Below the pieces are notes generated by a model that saw nothing but the letters and a program-made list of their open reading frames with translations, was not told the DNA's origin and made no database searches. From Streptomyces albidoflavus (lineage in GTDB: Bacteria; Actinomycetota; Actinomycetes; Streptomycetales; Streptomycetaceae): DNA of 64,000 nt. Below, piece by piece: positions 32,286-42,139 of the stretch; the first letter of the stretch is position 1; every line of letters starts with the position of its first letter. Location: NCBI RefSeq assembly GCF_000719955.1, contig NZ_JOII01000017.1, forward strand, positions 135,618-199,617, in the 5' to 3' direction. Made by a program: the position numbers and the translations under genes.

Positions 32286-33218
32286 GTGGCGCGTAAGGCG
32301 TATCCCCGCAGGGCACGGGTGACCGGCACACTGATGCTGCTGGTCGCCCTCGGCGCGGCGGGCTGCACCGGCGACCCGGCGGCCGAGGACTCCCCCGACG
32401 CCAAGCCGGCCGGCGGCCAGGCGACCACCGCCCAGGCCGAGCCCGGCAAGTACCAGACGCTGCCGCAGCCCTGCCGCGCGGTGGAGACCGGCACGCTCGA
32501 CGCGATGCTGCCGGGACTGGCCGAACTGGACCAGGAGCAGCGGCAGAAGGCGTACGAGGGGACCTCCTCGGTCACCTACGACTCGGACCGGCGCACCGGC
32601 TGCCGCTGGAAGGTGGACTCGGCGGACGCCGGGCACCTGCTGCGGATCGACTTCGAGCGGGTCGTCTCGTACTCGGCCTCGGTCAGCGACGACGCCCGCG
32701 CGCAGGCCGTCTACGGGGACCGGATGAAGGAGGCGGACCTGCCGCTGCCCTCCGACCCCCGTGAGGAGCAGCCGGAGCGCCGCGCCGACGACTCCGCCAA
32801 GGCCGACCGCGACGAGGCCCGCGCCACCGCCCCCGCCGACGACGAGGCGGGCCAGGGCGCCTCCCCCGAGACCTCGGAGAAGCCGGGCAAGGGCGAGGAG
32901 GAGAAGGGGAAGGGGACCGGGAAGAGCGAGGAGCCCGCCGACGAGACGGTGGACTCGTCCGCCCCGGCCGAGGGCCTGGAGCCCCGCCTCCTCCAGGAAC
33001 TGGCCGACGACGCCTTCATCGACGACCAGCTCACCACCTCCTCCTCCGGCTCCGGCCAGCGCACCGTGACTGTGGTGTTCCGCACGTCCAACGTGATCGT
33101 CACCGTGGAGTACGAGGCCCAGCCGAAGCAGGTCGCCGAGGTCCCCGACAGTGCGTCCATGCAGGAAAAGGCGCGTGAGTTGGCCGTCCTGCTGGCCGAG
33201 CGGCTGAGCGACGTGTGA
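32286..33218 (+). CDS. DUF3558 lipoprotein
   Basis: The 310-residue product has a signal peptide with the lipobox GAAGC (Cys at about residue 25), a Pro/Thr/Gln-rich linker, then the DUF3558 fold with paired cysteines (QPCRAVETGTLDAMLPG and RRTGCRWKVDS). An unusual insert of about 75 residues rich in Glu, Lys, Asp and Ala (residues about 155-230) precedes the last conserved strands (RTVTVVFRTSNVIVTVEYE). It is probably exposed on the outer membrane face. The GTG at 32286 follows AGGAG. A paralogue follows directly. Confidence 0.85.
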   Translation: MARKAYPRRARVTGTLMLLVALGAAGCTGDPAAEDSPDAKPAGGQATTAQAEPGKYQTLPQPCRAVETGTLDAMLPGLAELDQEQRQKAYEGTSSVTYDSDRRTGCRWKVDSADAGHLLRIDFERVVSYSASVSDDARAQAVYGDRMKEADLPLPSDPREEQPERRADDSAKADRDEARATAPADDEAGQGASPETSEKPGKGEEEKGKGTGKSEEPADETVDSSAPAEGLEPRLLQELADDAFIDDQLTTSSSGSGQRTVTVVFRTSNVIVTVEYEAQPKQVAEVPDSASMQEKARELAVLLAERLSDV

Positions 33219-33343
33219 CCCCGCGCGCCCCGGCGCGCACCTCCGGAGCGGGTGGGGCGCCCCGCCGCTTCGGCGTACGGTGACCCCTCGGACCATCCGA
33301 TCCGTCCGGTTCGGCCCGACCGCACGACTTGAGCGAAGGAACC

Positions 33344-34180
33344 ATGCACCGACCAGCACAGCGACTGACCCGCATACTCGCCTGCGCCGCCGTCCCGGTG
33401 ATGCTCGTGGCCGCCGGCTGCTCCTCGGACGACTCCTCCGGCGGCAAGGACGCGCAGCAGGACAAGCCCGCCTCCTCGTCCGCGGCCTCCGCACCGGCCG
33501 TGGAGAAGGCCGCGTACGCCACGCTCCCGGAGGCGTGCTCCACCCTCTCCAAGAAGACGCTGAAGGACCTGGTCCCCGACGCGGACAGCCTCAAGGGCAA
33601 GACCGGCAAGTCCGACGACACCGCCTCGCGCGCCACCTGCTCGTGGAACAGCCTCGACAACAAGGGCGTCGACGGCTCGCAGTTCCGCTGGCTGCACGTC
33701 TCCCTGATGCGGTTCGACTCGGACGAGGCGCTCGGCTCGGGCGCGAAGCGCGCCGAGAAGTACTACGCCAAGCAGATCGCCGACGCCAAGGCCACCGAGG
33801 ACGCCAAGAAGGTCGCCGCCGAGCCGGTCTCCGGCACGGGCGACGCCGCGACGGTGGTCTCCTACGAGCTGAAGAAGAAGGAAGGCACCTTCAAGCAGCA
33901 GTCGCTCGTGACCCGCGTCGAGAACGTCGTGGTGACCGTCGACTACAACGGCGCCGGCCTCGCCGGCCAGAGCTCCCCGAAGACCGAGGGCCTGGTCGAG
34001 GACGCCACCAAGGCCGGCAAGGAGGCCGTCGCGGCGGTCACCAAGGCCAACAGCTCCGACGCCAAGGGCTCCTCGGACGCCGACTCGGGCAAGGAGCCCG
34101 AGAAGGACGCGGACAAGAAGTCCACGAAGGAAGACGACGACGACAACGCCGGCCAGGGCGCGGCCCCCGGCAAGTCGTGA
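33344..34180 (+). CDS. DUF3558 lipoprotein (paralogue of the preceding gene)
   Basis: The 278-residue lipoprotein has the signal ILACAAVPVMLVAAGC, a Ser/Asp-rich linker, then LPEACSTLSKKTLKDLVPDA and RATCSWNSLDNKGVDGSQF with the family cysteines. The C-terminus is highly charged (Lys, Asp, Ser) with no hydrophobic anchor. The same architecture as the gene before it indicates duplication and divergence. GAAGGA precedes the ATG at 33344. The gap between the paralogues (33219-33343) may hold a separate promoter. Confidence 0.85.
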   Translation: MHRPAQRLTRILACAAVPVMLVAAGCSSDDSSGGKDAQQDKPASSSAASAPAVEKAAYATLPEACSTLSKKTLKDLVPDADSLKGKTGKSDDTASRATCSWNSLDNKGVDGSQFRWLHVSLMRFDSDEALGSGAKRAEKYYAKQIADAKATEDAKKVAAEPVSGTGDAATVVSYELKKKEGTFKQQSLVTRVENVVVTVDYNGAGLAGQSSPKTEGLVEDATKAGKEAVAAVTKANSSDAKGSSDADSGKEPEKDADKKSTKEDDDDNAGQGAAPGKS

Positions 34181-34204
34181 CGGACACCCTCTCGTTCCGC
34201 ACTC

Positions 34205-34236
34205 GGAGCCCGGCCACCTTCCGGTGGCCGGGCTCC
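34205..34236. terminator. bidirectional hairpin terminator (14-bp stem)
   Basis: GGAGCCCGGCCACC (34205-34218) pairs exactly with GGTGGCCGGGCTCC (34223-34236), loop TTCC. It lies between convergent genes with stops at 34180 and 34283. Confidence 0.8.
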
Positions 34237-34260
34237 GGTGCGTTCCGGGCACCTCCCCGC

Positions 34261-34300
34261 GTTTACGCCGAGCGTCGGTCGTTTACGCCGCGCGTCGGTC
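34261..34300. repeat. 20-base tandem duplication spanning the pssA stop codon
   Basis: GTTTACGCCGAGCGTCGGTC (34261-34280) is followed immediately by GTTTACGCCGCGCGTCGGTC (34281-34300), one mismatch. The second copy carries the TAA stop of the minus-strand pssA gene; the first copy carries a second TTA 20 bases further on. Confidence 0.9.
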
Positions 34301-35182
34301 GCGCCGGGCCTTGAGGCGGCGGCCGGTGGCGACCAGGGGGAGCAGGGCGGCGAGGGAGAGCTGGAGGGCGCAGCCGGTCACCAGCAGGCGTTCGGCGCCG
34401 GGGGCGCCGGCGGCCCAGGCGACGAGGCAGCCGATGTTGACGGCGGCCCAGACGACCGTGGCGACCGCCATCCGGCCCGTCGGCTTCGGGTACTCGACCC
34501 GGCTCACCATGAGCCAGGCGACGCCGACCACCAGGGCGAGGGTGAGGGCGAAGGGCAGTTCCAGCAGGACGACCGAGACGACGGTGAGCGCCGCGAAGGG
34601 GATCGGCATGCCCTCGAACATGCCGTCCCGCGAGGTGGTGACGGAGAAGCGGGCCAGCCGCAGCACCCCGGCCAGCAGCACGGCGACCGCGCCGACGACG
34701 GTCAGCCACAGGTGGGAGCCTTCGCCGACGAGCCCCCAGACCACGACGAAGTAGGCCGGCGCGAGACCGAAGCTGATCAGGTCCGAGAGGTTGTCCAGCT
34801 CCGCGCCCATGCCGGAGCTGCGGAACTTCCGCGCCACCAGCCCGTCGCACAGGTCGAAGAGGGAGGCCAGCAGGATCAGCATGACGGCGGTGGCCGCGCC
34901 CTGCCGGAGGGTGCCGTCGCCCGGACCGCCGGTCAGGTAGGGGACCAGCACGGCGGTGGTGATGAAGTACACCGAGGAGAACCCGCAGACCGCGTTCCCC
35001 AGGGTCAGTATGTCGGCGGCGGACAGCCTGGAGGGCGACGGCTGGCGCCCGCTCCTGCCCGGCGCCTCCCCCGGCACGTCCCCGCTCACGCCCTGGTCCA
35101 CGTCCCGGCCCGCGTTCCGGCGTGGCTCCTCGGGTGTGTCCTCGGCACGCAGCGCCGCCCTGTCCCTGTCGGTCGTGGTCAA
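34283..35182 (-). CDS. pssA: CDP-diacylglycerol-serine O-phosphatidyltransferase
   Basis: The 299-residue membrane enzyme makes phosphatidylserine from CDP-diacylglycerol and serine, the precursor of phosphatidylethanolamine. The CDP-alcohol phosphotransferase signature is intact: DGLVARKFRSSGMGAELDNL followed by SD (DGx2ARx8Gx3Dx3D). It has six to eight hydrophobic segments and a hydrophilic N-terminus of about 45 residues. The start is a TTG at 35182 with GGAGGAG eight bases upstream; the frame is open far beyond it. The psd gene, usually adjacent in Streptomyces from memory, is not seen next to it here. Confidence 0.87.
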   Translation of the reverse strand: MTTTDRDRAALRAEDTPEEPRRNAGRDVDQGVSGDVPGEAPGRSGRQPSPSRLSAADILTLGNAVCGFSSVYFITTAVLVPYLTGGPGDGTLRQGAATAVMLILLASLFDLCDGLVARKFRSSGMGAELDNLSDLISFGLAPAYFVVVWGLVGEGSHLWLTVVGAVAVLLAGVLRLARFSVTTSRDGMFEGMPIPFAALTVVSVVLLELPFALTLALVVGVAWLMVSRVEYPKPTGRMAVATVVWAAVNIGCLVAWAAGAPGAERLLVTGCALQLSLAALLPLVATGRRLKARRDRRAA

Positions 35183-35502
35183 GGCAGTCTCTCCTCCGCG
35201 CGTCCGTTCGCCGGCGGGCCACCGGTGGCGAGCATCATGCCAGCACGCGAACGGGGCCCTTGTCGTACCCCGGCACTGCCACGTCTTACCGGGAATCGGG
35301 ACGTGAACCACGGCCGCGCGTCGGCCACCCGCCGCGATCCGTCCCGTCCCGCCCCGTTCTGCGTATCCCGGACGCCCCTCCGGCGCCGGGCTCCCGCCCT
35401 GCCCCGGCACGGGGGTCCGCACACATGTGCCAGTCTGTTGGGCGCAACAGGACGCAACGGCAGGGCCCGACGGACCCGCAGGACGACGGAGAGGGAGCGC
35501 CA
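35183..35502. promoter_or_regulatory. divergent promoter region of pssA and DUF2637 gene
   Basis: These 320 bases contain an inverted repeat CTGTTG-GGCG-CAACAG at 35435-35450, which lies 50-70 bases before the DUF2637 start. I could not place -10 and -35 boxes, and no gene is supported. Confidence 0.4.
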
Positions 35503-36933
35503 GTGGCGGCGACAGAGCTGACACGGACTCACCGCATACTCATCGGGGTGGTCGTGGCCGGTGCGGTGGTCATCGCGGCCATCGGTTTCGCCGGTTCGTA
35601 CACGGCGGTGCGTGAACTCGCCCTGCAGAAGGGGTTCGGCACCTTCTCGTACTTCTTCCCGATCGGCATCGACGCGGGCATCTGCGTGCTGCTCGCCCTC
35701 GATCTGCTGCTGACCTGGATGCGCATCCCGTTCCCGATGCTGCGTCAGACGGCCTGGCTGCTCACCGCGGCCACCATCGCCTTCAACGGCGCCGCCGCCT
35801 GGCCCGACCCGCTCGGGGTCGGCATGCACGCGGTGATCCCGGTGCTCTTCGTCGTCGCGGTGGAGGCCGCCCGGCACGCCATCGGCCGGATCGCGGACAT
35901 CACCGCCGACAAGCACATGGAGGGCGTGCGGATCACCCGCTGGCTGCTCTCCCCGCTGCCGACCTTCCTGCTGTGGCGCCGGATGAAGCTGTGGGAGCTG
36001 CGCTCCTACGAGCAGGTCATCAAGCTGGAGCAGGAACGTCTCGTCTACCAGGCCCGCCTGCGCTCCCGCTTCGGCCGCGCCTGGCGCCGCAAGGCCCCGG
36101 TGGAGTCGCTGATGCCGCTGCGCCTGGCCCGGTACGGCGTCCCGCTCGCCGAGACGGCCCCGGCCGGCCTCGCCGCCGCCGGCATCGAACCGGCCCTGCT
36201 CCCGCCGGCCCCCGCACCCGCCCGCCAGGAACTGGAGCGCGCCGACCGGCCGGTCACGGAGACGGACCCGGCCCCCGCGCCCGCCACCTCCCTGGAGAAG
36301 CAGCCCGCGGACCGCCCCGCCGCCGAGGCGCCGCAGGAGCGGCAGGCGCCCCCGCCGGAGGGCAGCCCGTGGTTCGCCGGGCAGCAGGGCCCCGTGCAGT
36401 ACGAGGGCACGTACGACCCGCAGTACGAGCCGGACCCGCAGACCTTCGCCGAGTACCAGCGCTACCAGCGGTTCGCCGCGCACGAGGCCCAGGAGGCGCA
36501 GGCGGCGCGGAAGGCCGAGGTCCAGCAGGAGGCCGCCGAGGAGGAGCGGAGGGACGGCGTGCAGGTTCCGGCGGGCCCGGGTCGTACCCGTCCGCTCGGC
36601 GGGGCCCCGGCGATCCCGGCCCAGCGTGAGGGCGAGGAGCCCCAGGAGTCGCGGCCGGCGCCTCCGCAGGACGAGGCCCCGCAGGTCCCGGGCGGCGGCG
36701 CGATCGACGAGGAGACCTTCTTCGCGGCCTTCCGGCGGTACGTGGAGATCGACGGGAACTACCCGAACGCCCGCCGGTTCGGCCTGTACCTCCTCGACCA
36801 CCACCAGGTGGCCAACGAGTCGGGCGGCCCGCTCCCCGAGGCGGAGCTGCGGCCTTACCTGAACGAGTGCCGCCGCCGCTACGAGCAGGAGCAGGCCCAG
36901 GCCGCGCCCGAACCCGACTTCACCAGCGCCTGA
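35503..36933 (+). CDS. DUF2637 membrane protein with C-terminal domain
   Basis: The 476-residue product starts with four or five membrane segments ([20 protein letters not shown], then [20 protein letters not shown] and further ones to residue about 140) matching DUF2637, a domain known from Streptomyces plasmid-spread proteins and many chromosomal genes. A basic linker ([14 protein letters not shown]), a long Pro/Ala/Glu/Gln-rich disordered region (about 220-395) and a final compact domain (residues about 405-465, with [20 protein letters not shown]) follow. The function is unknown. The GTG at 35503 has GGGAG upstream. Confidence 0.8.
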   Translation: MAATELTRTHRILIGVVVAGAVVIAAIGFAGSYTAVRELALQKGFGTFSYFFPIGIDAGICVLLALDLLLTWMRIPFPMLRQTAWLLTAATIAFNGAAAWPDPLGVGMHAVIPVLFVVAVEAARHAIGRIADITADKHMEGVRITRWLLSPLPTFLLWRRMKLWELRSYEQVIKLEQERLVYQARLRSRFGRAWRRKAPVESLMPLRLARYGVPLAETAPAGLAAAGIEPALLPPAPAPARQELERADRPVTETDPAPAPATSLEKQPADRPAAEAPQERQAPPPEGSPWFAGQQGPVQYEGTYDPQYEPDPQTFAEYQRYQRFAAHEAQEAQAARKAEVQQEAAEEERRDGVQVPAGPGRTRPLGGAPAIPAQREGEEPQESRPAPPQDEAPQVPGGGAIDEETFFAAFRRYVEIDGNYPNARRFGLYLLDHHQVANESGGPLPEAELRPYLNECRRRYEQEQAQAAPEPDFTSA

Positions 36934-36952
36934 CGGCCGGGTTCGCCCCGCA

Positions 36953-37002
36953 CACGGCGAAGGCCGCCTCCCCGGGTACAGGGGGAGGCGGCCTTCGCCG
37001 TG
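36953..37002. terminator. bidirectional hairpin terminator (21-bp perfect stem)
   Basis: Positions 36953-36973 pair without mismatch to 36982-37002 across an 8-base loop, one of the strongest hairpins in the window. It separates the convergent DUF2637 gene (stop 36933) and lysS (stop 37020). Confidence 0.9.
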
Positions 37003-37019
37003 CGTACGCCGTGGAGCGG

Positions 37020-38807
37020 TCAGGCGCCCAGCAGGCGGCGGACCCGGTCCTCGCCGACGGCGAGCAGCAGGGTGGGCAGGCGCGGGCCGGTGTCGCGGCC
37101 GACGAGGAGCTGGTAGAGCAGGGCGAAGAAGCTGCGCTGGGCCGCCTTCAGCTCGGGGGTCGGCTTGGCGTCGGCGGGGAAACCGGCCTGGATCTTCGGC
37201 ACGCCGTAGACCAGGGTGGTCAGCCCGTCGAGGGACCAGTGGCTGTCGAGGCCGTCGAGGAGGAGGCGCAGCGACTCGCGCGCCTCGTCGCCGAGGCCGG
37301 CCAGCGCCTCGGTGTCGGGCTCGGCGCGGACGACGGTGCGGGCCTCGGCGTCGACGTAGGTGTTGATCCACGCCTCGGCGCGGTCGAGCCGGGGGCGGAC
37401 CTCGTCCAGGCCGGTGATCGGGTGGGCCGGGTCCAGCTCGCTGAGGATGCGCAGGGTCTGGTCCTCGGCACCGGCGGTGATGTCGGCGACCGAGGCGAGC
37501 GTGCGGTACGGCAGCGGGCGCGGGGTGCGCGGCAGTTCACCGGCGGCGGTGGCGGCGGCGCGGCTGTGGGCGGCGGCGTCGGCGGGCAGCGCGGCGCCCT
37601 CGGCGACCTTGGCCTCCAGCTTGTCCCACTCGTCGTAGAGCCGCTGGATCTCCTGGTCGAAGGCGATCTTGAAGGACTGGTTGGGGCGGCGGCGGGCGTA
37701 GAGCCAGCGGAGGAGCTGGGGCTCCATGATCTTCAGGGCGTCGGCCGGGGTCGGCACACCGCCCTTGGAAGAGGACATCTTCGCCATGCCGGAGATGCCG
37801 ACGAAGGCGTACATCGGGCCGATCGGCCGGACGCCGTCGAAGATCTCCACGATCTGGCCGCCGACCTGGAAGGAGGAGCCGGGCGAGGAGTGGTCGACGC
37901 CGGAGGGCTCGAAGATCACGCCCTCGTAGGCCCAGCGCATCGGCCAGTCGACCTTCCAGACCAGCTTGCCGTGGTCGAAGGTGGAGAGCTTGACCGTCTC
38001 GGCGTGGCCGCAGGCGCAGGTGTAGGCCAGCTCCGTCGTCTCGTCGTCGTACGAGGTGACGGTGGTGAGGTCCTTGTTGCAGACGGTGCAGTACGGCTTG
38101 TACGGGTAGTAGCCGCCGCCCGCCGTCGTGCCGTCGTCCTCGGCGGCGGCGCCGGAGCCCTCGGCGGCCTCCAGCTCGGCCTCGTCCACCGGCTTCTGCG
38201 ACTTCTTGCCGGGGGCCTTCTTGGTGCGGTACTGGGCGAGGATCGCGTCGATGTCGCCGCGGTGGCGCATGGCGTGCAGGATCTGCTCGCGGTAGGCGCC
38301 CGAGGTGTACTGGGTGGTCTGGCTGATCCCGTCGTACTCCACGCCGAGCGCGTCCAGCGCCTCGGTCATGGCGGCCTTGAAGTGCTCGGCCCAGTTCGGG
38401 TAGGCCGAGCCGGCCGGGGCGGGGACGGCGGTGAGCGGCTTGCCGATGTGCTCGGCCCAGCTCTCGTCGATGCCCGCGACGCCGGCCGGAACCTTGCGGT
38501 ACCGGTCGTAGTCGTCCCAGGAGATGAGGTGGCGCACGGTGTGGCCGCGGCGGCGGACCTCGTCGGCGACCAGGTGCGGGGTCATGACCTCGCGGAGGTT
38601 GCCCAGGTGGATGGGGCCGGAAGGGGAGAGCCCGGAGGCGACGACGACGGTCAGGCCGTCCGTGCCGGGTGCCCCGTCCGCCGTGCCGTCGGCCTTTTTG
38701 GCACCGGCTCGTCGCTCCGCCTCGGCGATGACCTCGTCCGCGTAACGGGAGACCCAGTCGGCGGTCTCTGTGCTCTGAGCCACGATCGGCACGTCCTTCT
38801 TTCTCAT
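37020..38807 (-). CDS. lysS: lysyl-tRNA synthetase, class I
   Basis: This class I LysRS charges tRNA-Lys. The HIGH-equivalent region is [20 protein letters not shown], and the KMSKS equivalent lies in [15 protein letters not shown] zinc-binding set of Cys residues (YCTVCNKDL and YTCACGHAE) sits in the connective region. The protein is up to 595 residues; a short insert rich in Lys, Ala and Gly (about 40-50) is species-specific. The ATG at 38807 is the outermost candidate; GTGs at 38792 and 38783 (VAQSTET, with AAGGA upstream) are also plausible starts. It diverges from argS. Confidence 0.95.
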   Translation of the reverse strand: MRKKDVPIVAQSTETADWVSRYADEVIAEAERRAGAKKADGTADGAPGTDGLTVVVASGLSPSGPIHLGNLREVMTPHLVADEVRRRGHTVRHLISWDDYDRYRKVPAGVAGIDESWAEHIGKPLTAVPAPAGSAYPNWAEHFKAAMTEALDALGVEYDGISQTTQYTSGAYREQILHAMRHRGDIDAILAQYRTKKAPGKKSQKPVDEAELEAAEGSGAAAEDDGTTAGGGYYPYKPYCTVCNKDLTTVTSYDDETTELAYTCACGHAETVKLSTFDHGKLVWKVDWPMRWAYEGVIFEPSGVDHSSPGSSFQVGGQIVEIFDGVRPIGPMYAFVGISGMAKMSSSKGGVPTPADALKIMEPQLLRWLYARRRPNQSFKIAFDQEIQRLYDEWDKLEAKVAEGAALPADAAAHSRAAATAAGELPRTPRPLPYRTLASVADITAGAEDQTLRILSELDPAHPITGLDEVRPRLDRAEAWINTYVDAEARTVVRAEPDTEALAGLGDEARESLRLLLDGLDSHWSLDGLTTLVYGVPKIQAGFPADAKPTPELKAAQRSFFALLYQLLVGRDTGPRLPTLLLAVGEDRVRRLLGA

Positions 38808-38888
38808 TCACCTTCGGTGGCCGCCCGGGACTTCGGTCGCGGCCCGCCACCATTGTCCCAGCTCGCCGCCCTACCACGAAAACCGCTT

Positions 38889-38917
38889 TTCACGGCGCTC
38901 GCGCCAGGTGGGATACT
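38889..38917 (+). promoter_or_regulatory. candidate argS promoter
   Basis: TTCACG (38889-38894), 17 bases and GATACT (38912-38917) resemble a sigma-70-type promoter 44 bases before the argS ATG. The match is moderate. Confidence 0.4.
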
Positions 38918-38960
38918 TGGCGCGACCATCAGCACCCCAAGGAGAACGGCACCCCACCCC

Positions 38961-40760
38961 ATGGCCTCGGTCACCTCGCTCACCGCCTCCGTCCACCAGC
39001 GTCTCGCGGACGCCCTCGCGGCTGCCCTGCCGGAGGCCGGCGCCGCCGACCCGCTGCTGCGACGTAGCGACCGGGCCGACTACCAGGCCAACGGCATCCT
39101 GGCCCTCGCCAAGAAGCTCAAGGGCAACCCGCGCGAGCTGGCCACCAAGGTCGTCGACGCCATCGGGGCGGACGAGGTGATCCAGGACATCGAGGTCTCC
39201 GGGCCCGGCTTCCTCAACCTCACCCTCTCCGACGCCGCCATCACCCGGAACCTCGCGGCCCGCGCCGCCGACCCGGCCCGCCTCGGCGTGCCGCTCGCCG
39301 AGGCGCCCGGCACCACGGTGATCGACTACGCCCAGCCGAACGTCGCCAAGGAGATGCACGTCGGCCACCTGCGCTCGGCCGTGATCGGCGACGCGGTGGT
39401 GCGGATGCTGGAGTTCACCGGCGAGCAGGTGGTCCGCCGCCACCACATCGGCGACTGGGGCACCCAGTTCGGCATGCTCATCCAGTACCTGATCGAGCAC
39501 CCGGGCGAGCTGGCCGCCACCGCCGAGAGTGCCGCCGTGGAGGCCGGGCAGGCCAGCGTGGAGGCCGGTGAGCAGGCCATGTCGAGCCTCAACCGGCTCT
39601 ACAAGGCGAGCCGCGCCCTCTTCGACTCCGACGAGGAGTTCAAGACCCGCGCCCGGCGCCGGGTGGTCGACCTCCAGGCGGGCGACCCGGAGACGCTGGC
39701 GATGTGGCAGCGGTTCGTGGACGAGTCGAAGGTCTACTTCTACTCCGTCTTCAACAAGCTCGACATGGAGATCCACGACGCCGACGTGGTCGGCGAGTCC
39801 GGCTACAACGCCATGCTCGCGGAGACCTGCCGCCTGCTGGAGGAGTCCGGCGTCGCGGTCCGCTCCGAGGGCGCGCTGTGCGTCTTCTTCGACGACGTGA
39901 AGGGCCCCGACGGCCAGCCCGTCCCGCTGATCGTCCAGAAGTCCGACGGCGGCTTCGGCTACGCCGCCACCGACCTCTCCGCCATCCGCGACCGCGTCTT
40001 CCAGCTCAAGGCCGACACCCTGCTCTACGTGGTGGACGCCCGGCAGTCGCTCCACTTCAAGATGGTCTTCGAGACGGCCCGGCGGGCCGGCTGGCTCGGC
40101 GAGGACGTCAAGGCCGTCCAGCTCGCCTTCGGCACCGTCCTCGGCAAGGACGGCAAGCCCTTCAAGACCCGTGAGGGCGAGACGGTCCGGCTGGTCGACC
40201 TGCTCGACGAGGCCGTGGAGCGCGCCACCGCCGTGGTCCGCGAGAAGGACGTCAAAGAGCAGCTCACCGAGGAGCAGATCGCCGAGCGCGGCGCCGAGGT
40301 GGGCATCGGCGCGGTCAAGTACGCCGACCTGTCGACCTCCGCCGCCCGCGACTACAAGTTCGACCTGGACCAGATGGTCTCGCTCAACGGCGACACCTCG
40401 GTCTACCTCCAGTACGCCTACGCCCGGATCCGGTCGATCCTGCGCCGGGCGGGCGAGGCCCGTCCCGTGGCCCACCCCGAGCTGGCGCTGGCCCCGGCCG
40501 AGCGGGCGCTCGGGCTGCACCTGGACCAGTTCGGCGAGATCGCCTCGGACGCCGCCGCCGAGTACGCCCCGCACAAGCTGGCCGCGTACCTCTACCAGAC
40601 GGCCTCGCTGTACACGACCTTCTACGACCAGTGCCACGTGCTCTCGGCCGACAACCCGCCGGAGCTCGTGGAGAACCGCCTCTTCCTCTGCGACCTCACC
40701 GGCCGCACCCTCCACCAGGGCATGGAACTGCTCGGCATCCGCACGCCCGAGCAGCTGTAG
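38961..40760 (+). CDS. argS: arginyl-tRNA synthetase
   Basis: ArgRS charges tRNA-Arg. The 599-residue product has the N-terminal ADD1 domain, then the HIGH motif in [16 protein letters not shown], the Arg-binding region ([14 protein letters not shown]), the anticodon-binding domain and the C-terminal end [20 protein letters not shown]. No KMSK is expected in many bacterial ArgRS; here [10 protein letters not shown] occupies that place. The ATG at 38961 was chosen for the start of family similarity, with GGAGAA upstream. The reading frame is open for two kilobases before it, which is chance on the opposite strand of lysS. Confidence 0.96.
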   Translation: MASVTSLTASVHQRLADALAAALPEAGAADPLLRRSDRADYQANGILALAKKLKGNPRELATKVVDAIGADEVIQDIEVSGPGFLNLTLSDAAITRNLAARAADPARLGVPLAEAPGTTVIDYAQPNVAKEMHVGHLRSAVIGDAVVRMLEFTGEQVVRRHHIGDWGTQFGMLIQYLIEHPGELAATAESAAVEAGQASVEAGEQAMSSLNRLYKASRALFDSDEEFKTRARRRVVDLQAGDPETLAMWQRFVDESKVYFYSVFNKLDMEIHDADVVGESGYNAMLAETCRLLEESGVAVRSEGALCVFFDDVKGPDGQPVPLIVQKSDGGFGYAATDLSAIRDRVFQLKADTLLYVVDARQSLHFKMVFETARRAGWLGEDVKAVQLAFGTVLGKDGKPFKTREGETVRLVDLLDEAVERATAVVREKDVKEQLTEEQIAERGAEVGIGAVKYADLSTSAARDYKFDLDQMVSLNGDTSVYLQYAYARIRSILRRAGEARPVAHPELALAPAERALGLHLDQFGEIASDAAAEYAPHKLAAYLYQTASLYTTFYDQCHVLSADNPPELVENRLFLCDLTGRTLHQGMELLGIRTPEQL

Positions 40761-40779
40761 GACGGTCCGTACGACACGA

Positions 40780-40819
40780 GGAGGGGCCGGCCGGTACGCG
40801 CGTACCGGCCGGCCCCTCC
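40780..40819. terminator. 40-base perfect palindrome, terminator after argS
   Basis: Positions 40780-40819 form a perfect palindrome: GAGGGGCCGGCCGGTACGC (40781-40799) and its exact complement at 40800-40818, extended one pair on each side. It lies 20 bases after the argS stop and 17 before the convergent aminotransferase stop. As a terminator it would act in both directions. Confidence 0.85.
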
Positions 40820-40835
40820 GTCCGTTCCCGGAACC

Positions 40836-42047
40836 TCAGCCGGCCGCCGCCGCGAACCCCTTCTCCAGGCGTCTGAGCCCCTCGGCGATCTCGTCCGGGG
40901 TCTGCGTCACGAAGCAGAGCCGCAGCGTGCCGTGGTCGGGGCGGCCGGCGAAGAAGGGCGCGCCCGGCACGTACGCCACGTCGAAGCCGACCACGGTGCG
41001 CAGCAGGGCGGCGGTGTCGTGCCCCTCGGGCAGCCGCGCCCAGACGAACATGCCGCCCTGCGGGGTGGTCCACGTCGAACCGGCGGGCAGGGCGTCGGGC
41101 AGGCCCGCGAGGAGGGCGTCGCGGCGGGTGCCGTAGACGGCGGCGACGCGGGCGACGTGGGCGTCGAGGTCGTTGTCGGCGAGGTAGCGGGCGGCGGCCA
41201 GCTGGTTGAGGGTCGGGGTGTGCAGGTCGGTGCCCTCCTTGACCAGGGCGCAGGCGGCGCGCAGCGGGCGGGGCGCGCGCAGCCAGCCGAGCCGCAGCCC
41301 CGGCGCCATCACCTTGGAGAAGCTGCCGAGCAGCACGGTCCGGTCGGCCGCCTCGGGCAGCGAGGCGATCCACGGCAGCCGCTCCCCGGCGAACCGCAGC
41401 TCGCCGTACGGGTCGTCCTCGACGATCCACAGGCCGCGGCGGGCCGCGATCCGGGCGACCTCGCGGCGCCGGTCCGCGGTCATGGTGCGGCCGGTCGGGT
41501 TCTGGAAGGTCGGCACGGTGTAGAGGAACTTGGGGCGCTCGCGGACCACCAGCTCCTCCAGGGCGGCCGGGTCGATCCCCTCGTCGTCGCAGGCCACCGG
41601 CACGATCCGGGCCCCGGCGAAGGCGAAGACCTGGAGCGCGGCCAGGTAGCAGGGGCTCTCCACCAGCACGGTGTCACCGGGCTCGATCAGCGCCTGCGCG
41701 ACGAGGGACAGGCCCTGCTGCGAGCCGGTGGTGACCAGCACGTCGTCCGCCTCGGTGGCGAGGCCGCGCGCCGTCATCCGCCCGGCGAGCGCCCCGCGCA
41801 GCGCCGGCTCGCCCTCGGTCGTCGCGTACTGGAGCGCACGCGGCGCCTGCTCGGCCAGGACCGCCCGGAACGCCTCCGCGATCCCCTCGGCGTCGAACAG
41901 CTCCCGCGCCGGCAGCCCGCCCGCGAAGTTGATCACCTCGGGCCGCGCCGTCACCGCCAGGATGTCCCCGACCGGCGACCCCCCGCCGCCTACGGCCCGT
42001 CCCGCGAGCGGCGGCGTGGGAACGGTTGCGGCAGGGCTCAGCGACAT
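40836..42047 (-). CDS. PLP-dependent aminotransferase, class I/II
   Basis: This 403-residue fold type I aminotransferase has the cofactor contacts GSQQGLSLVAQALIEPGD and TVPTFQNPTGRTMT, the Asp of EDDPYGELRF and the Schiff-base Lys in LGSFSKVMAPGLRLGW. The nearest types are 2-aminoadipate and valine-pyruvate aminotransferases and MocR C-terminal domains; here the MocR HTH is absent. It starts at the ATG at 42047. Substrate not predicted. It converges on argS. Confidence 0.87.
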   Translation of the reverse strand: MSLSPAATVPTPPLAGRAVGGGGSPVGDILAVTARPEVINFAGGLPARELFDAEGIAEAFRAVLAEQAPRALQYATTEGEPALRGALAGRMTARGLATEADDVLVTTGSQQGLSLVAQALIEPGDTVLVESPCYLAALQVFAFAGARIVPVACDDEGIDPAALEELVVRERPKFLYTVPTFQNPTGRTMTADRRREVARIAARRGLWIVEDDPYGELRFAGERLPWIASLPEAADRTVLLGSFSKVMAPGLRLGWLRAPRPLRAACALVKEGTDLHTPTLNQLAAARYLADNDLDAHVARVAAVYGTRRDALLAGLPDALPAGSTWTTPQGGMFVWARLPEGHDTAALLRTVVGFDVAYVPGAPFFAGRPDHGTLRLCFVTQTPDEIAEGLRRLEKGFAAAAG

Positions 42048-42139
42048 GGGGCACTCCTCGTTCTGCGTACTCCGCCCGCGCCGGGGCGGCCTCCCCGCAC
42101 TCTAGGAGCCCGCCATGTGGACACCCGGCCGCCCCTGGC

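Noticed and set aside
18363..36933. Secondary metabolite or mobile element island
   Set aside because: No polyketide, peptide synthetase, terpene or transposase genes; codon use is uniform and most genes are housekeeping or common actinobacterial families.
36867..38960. Long open extension upstream of argS on the plus strand
   Set aside because: It is antisense to lysS and has no similarity to ArgRS; argS similarity starts at the ATG at 38961, which has a Shine-Dalgarno sequence.
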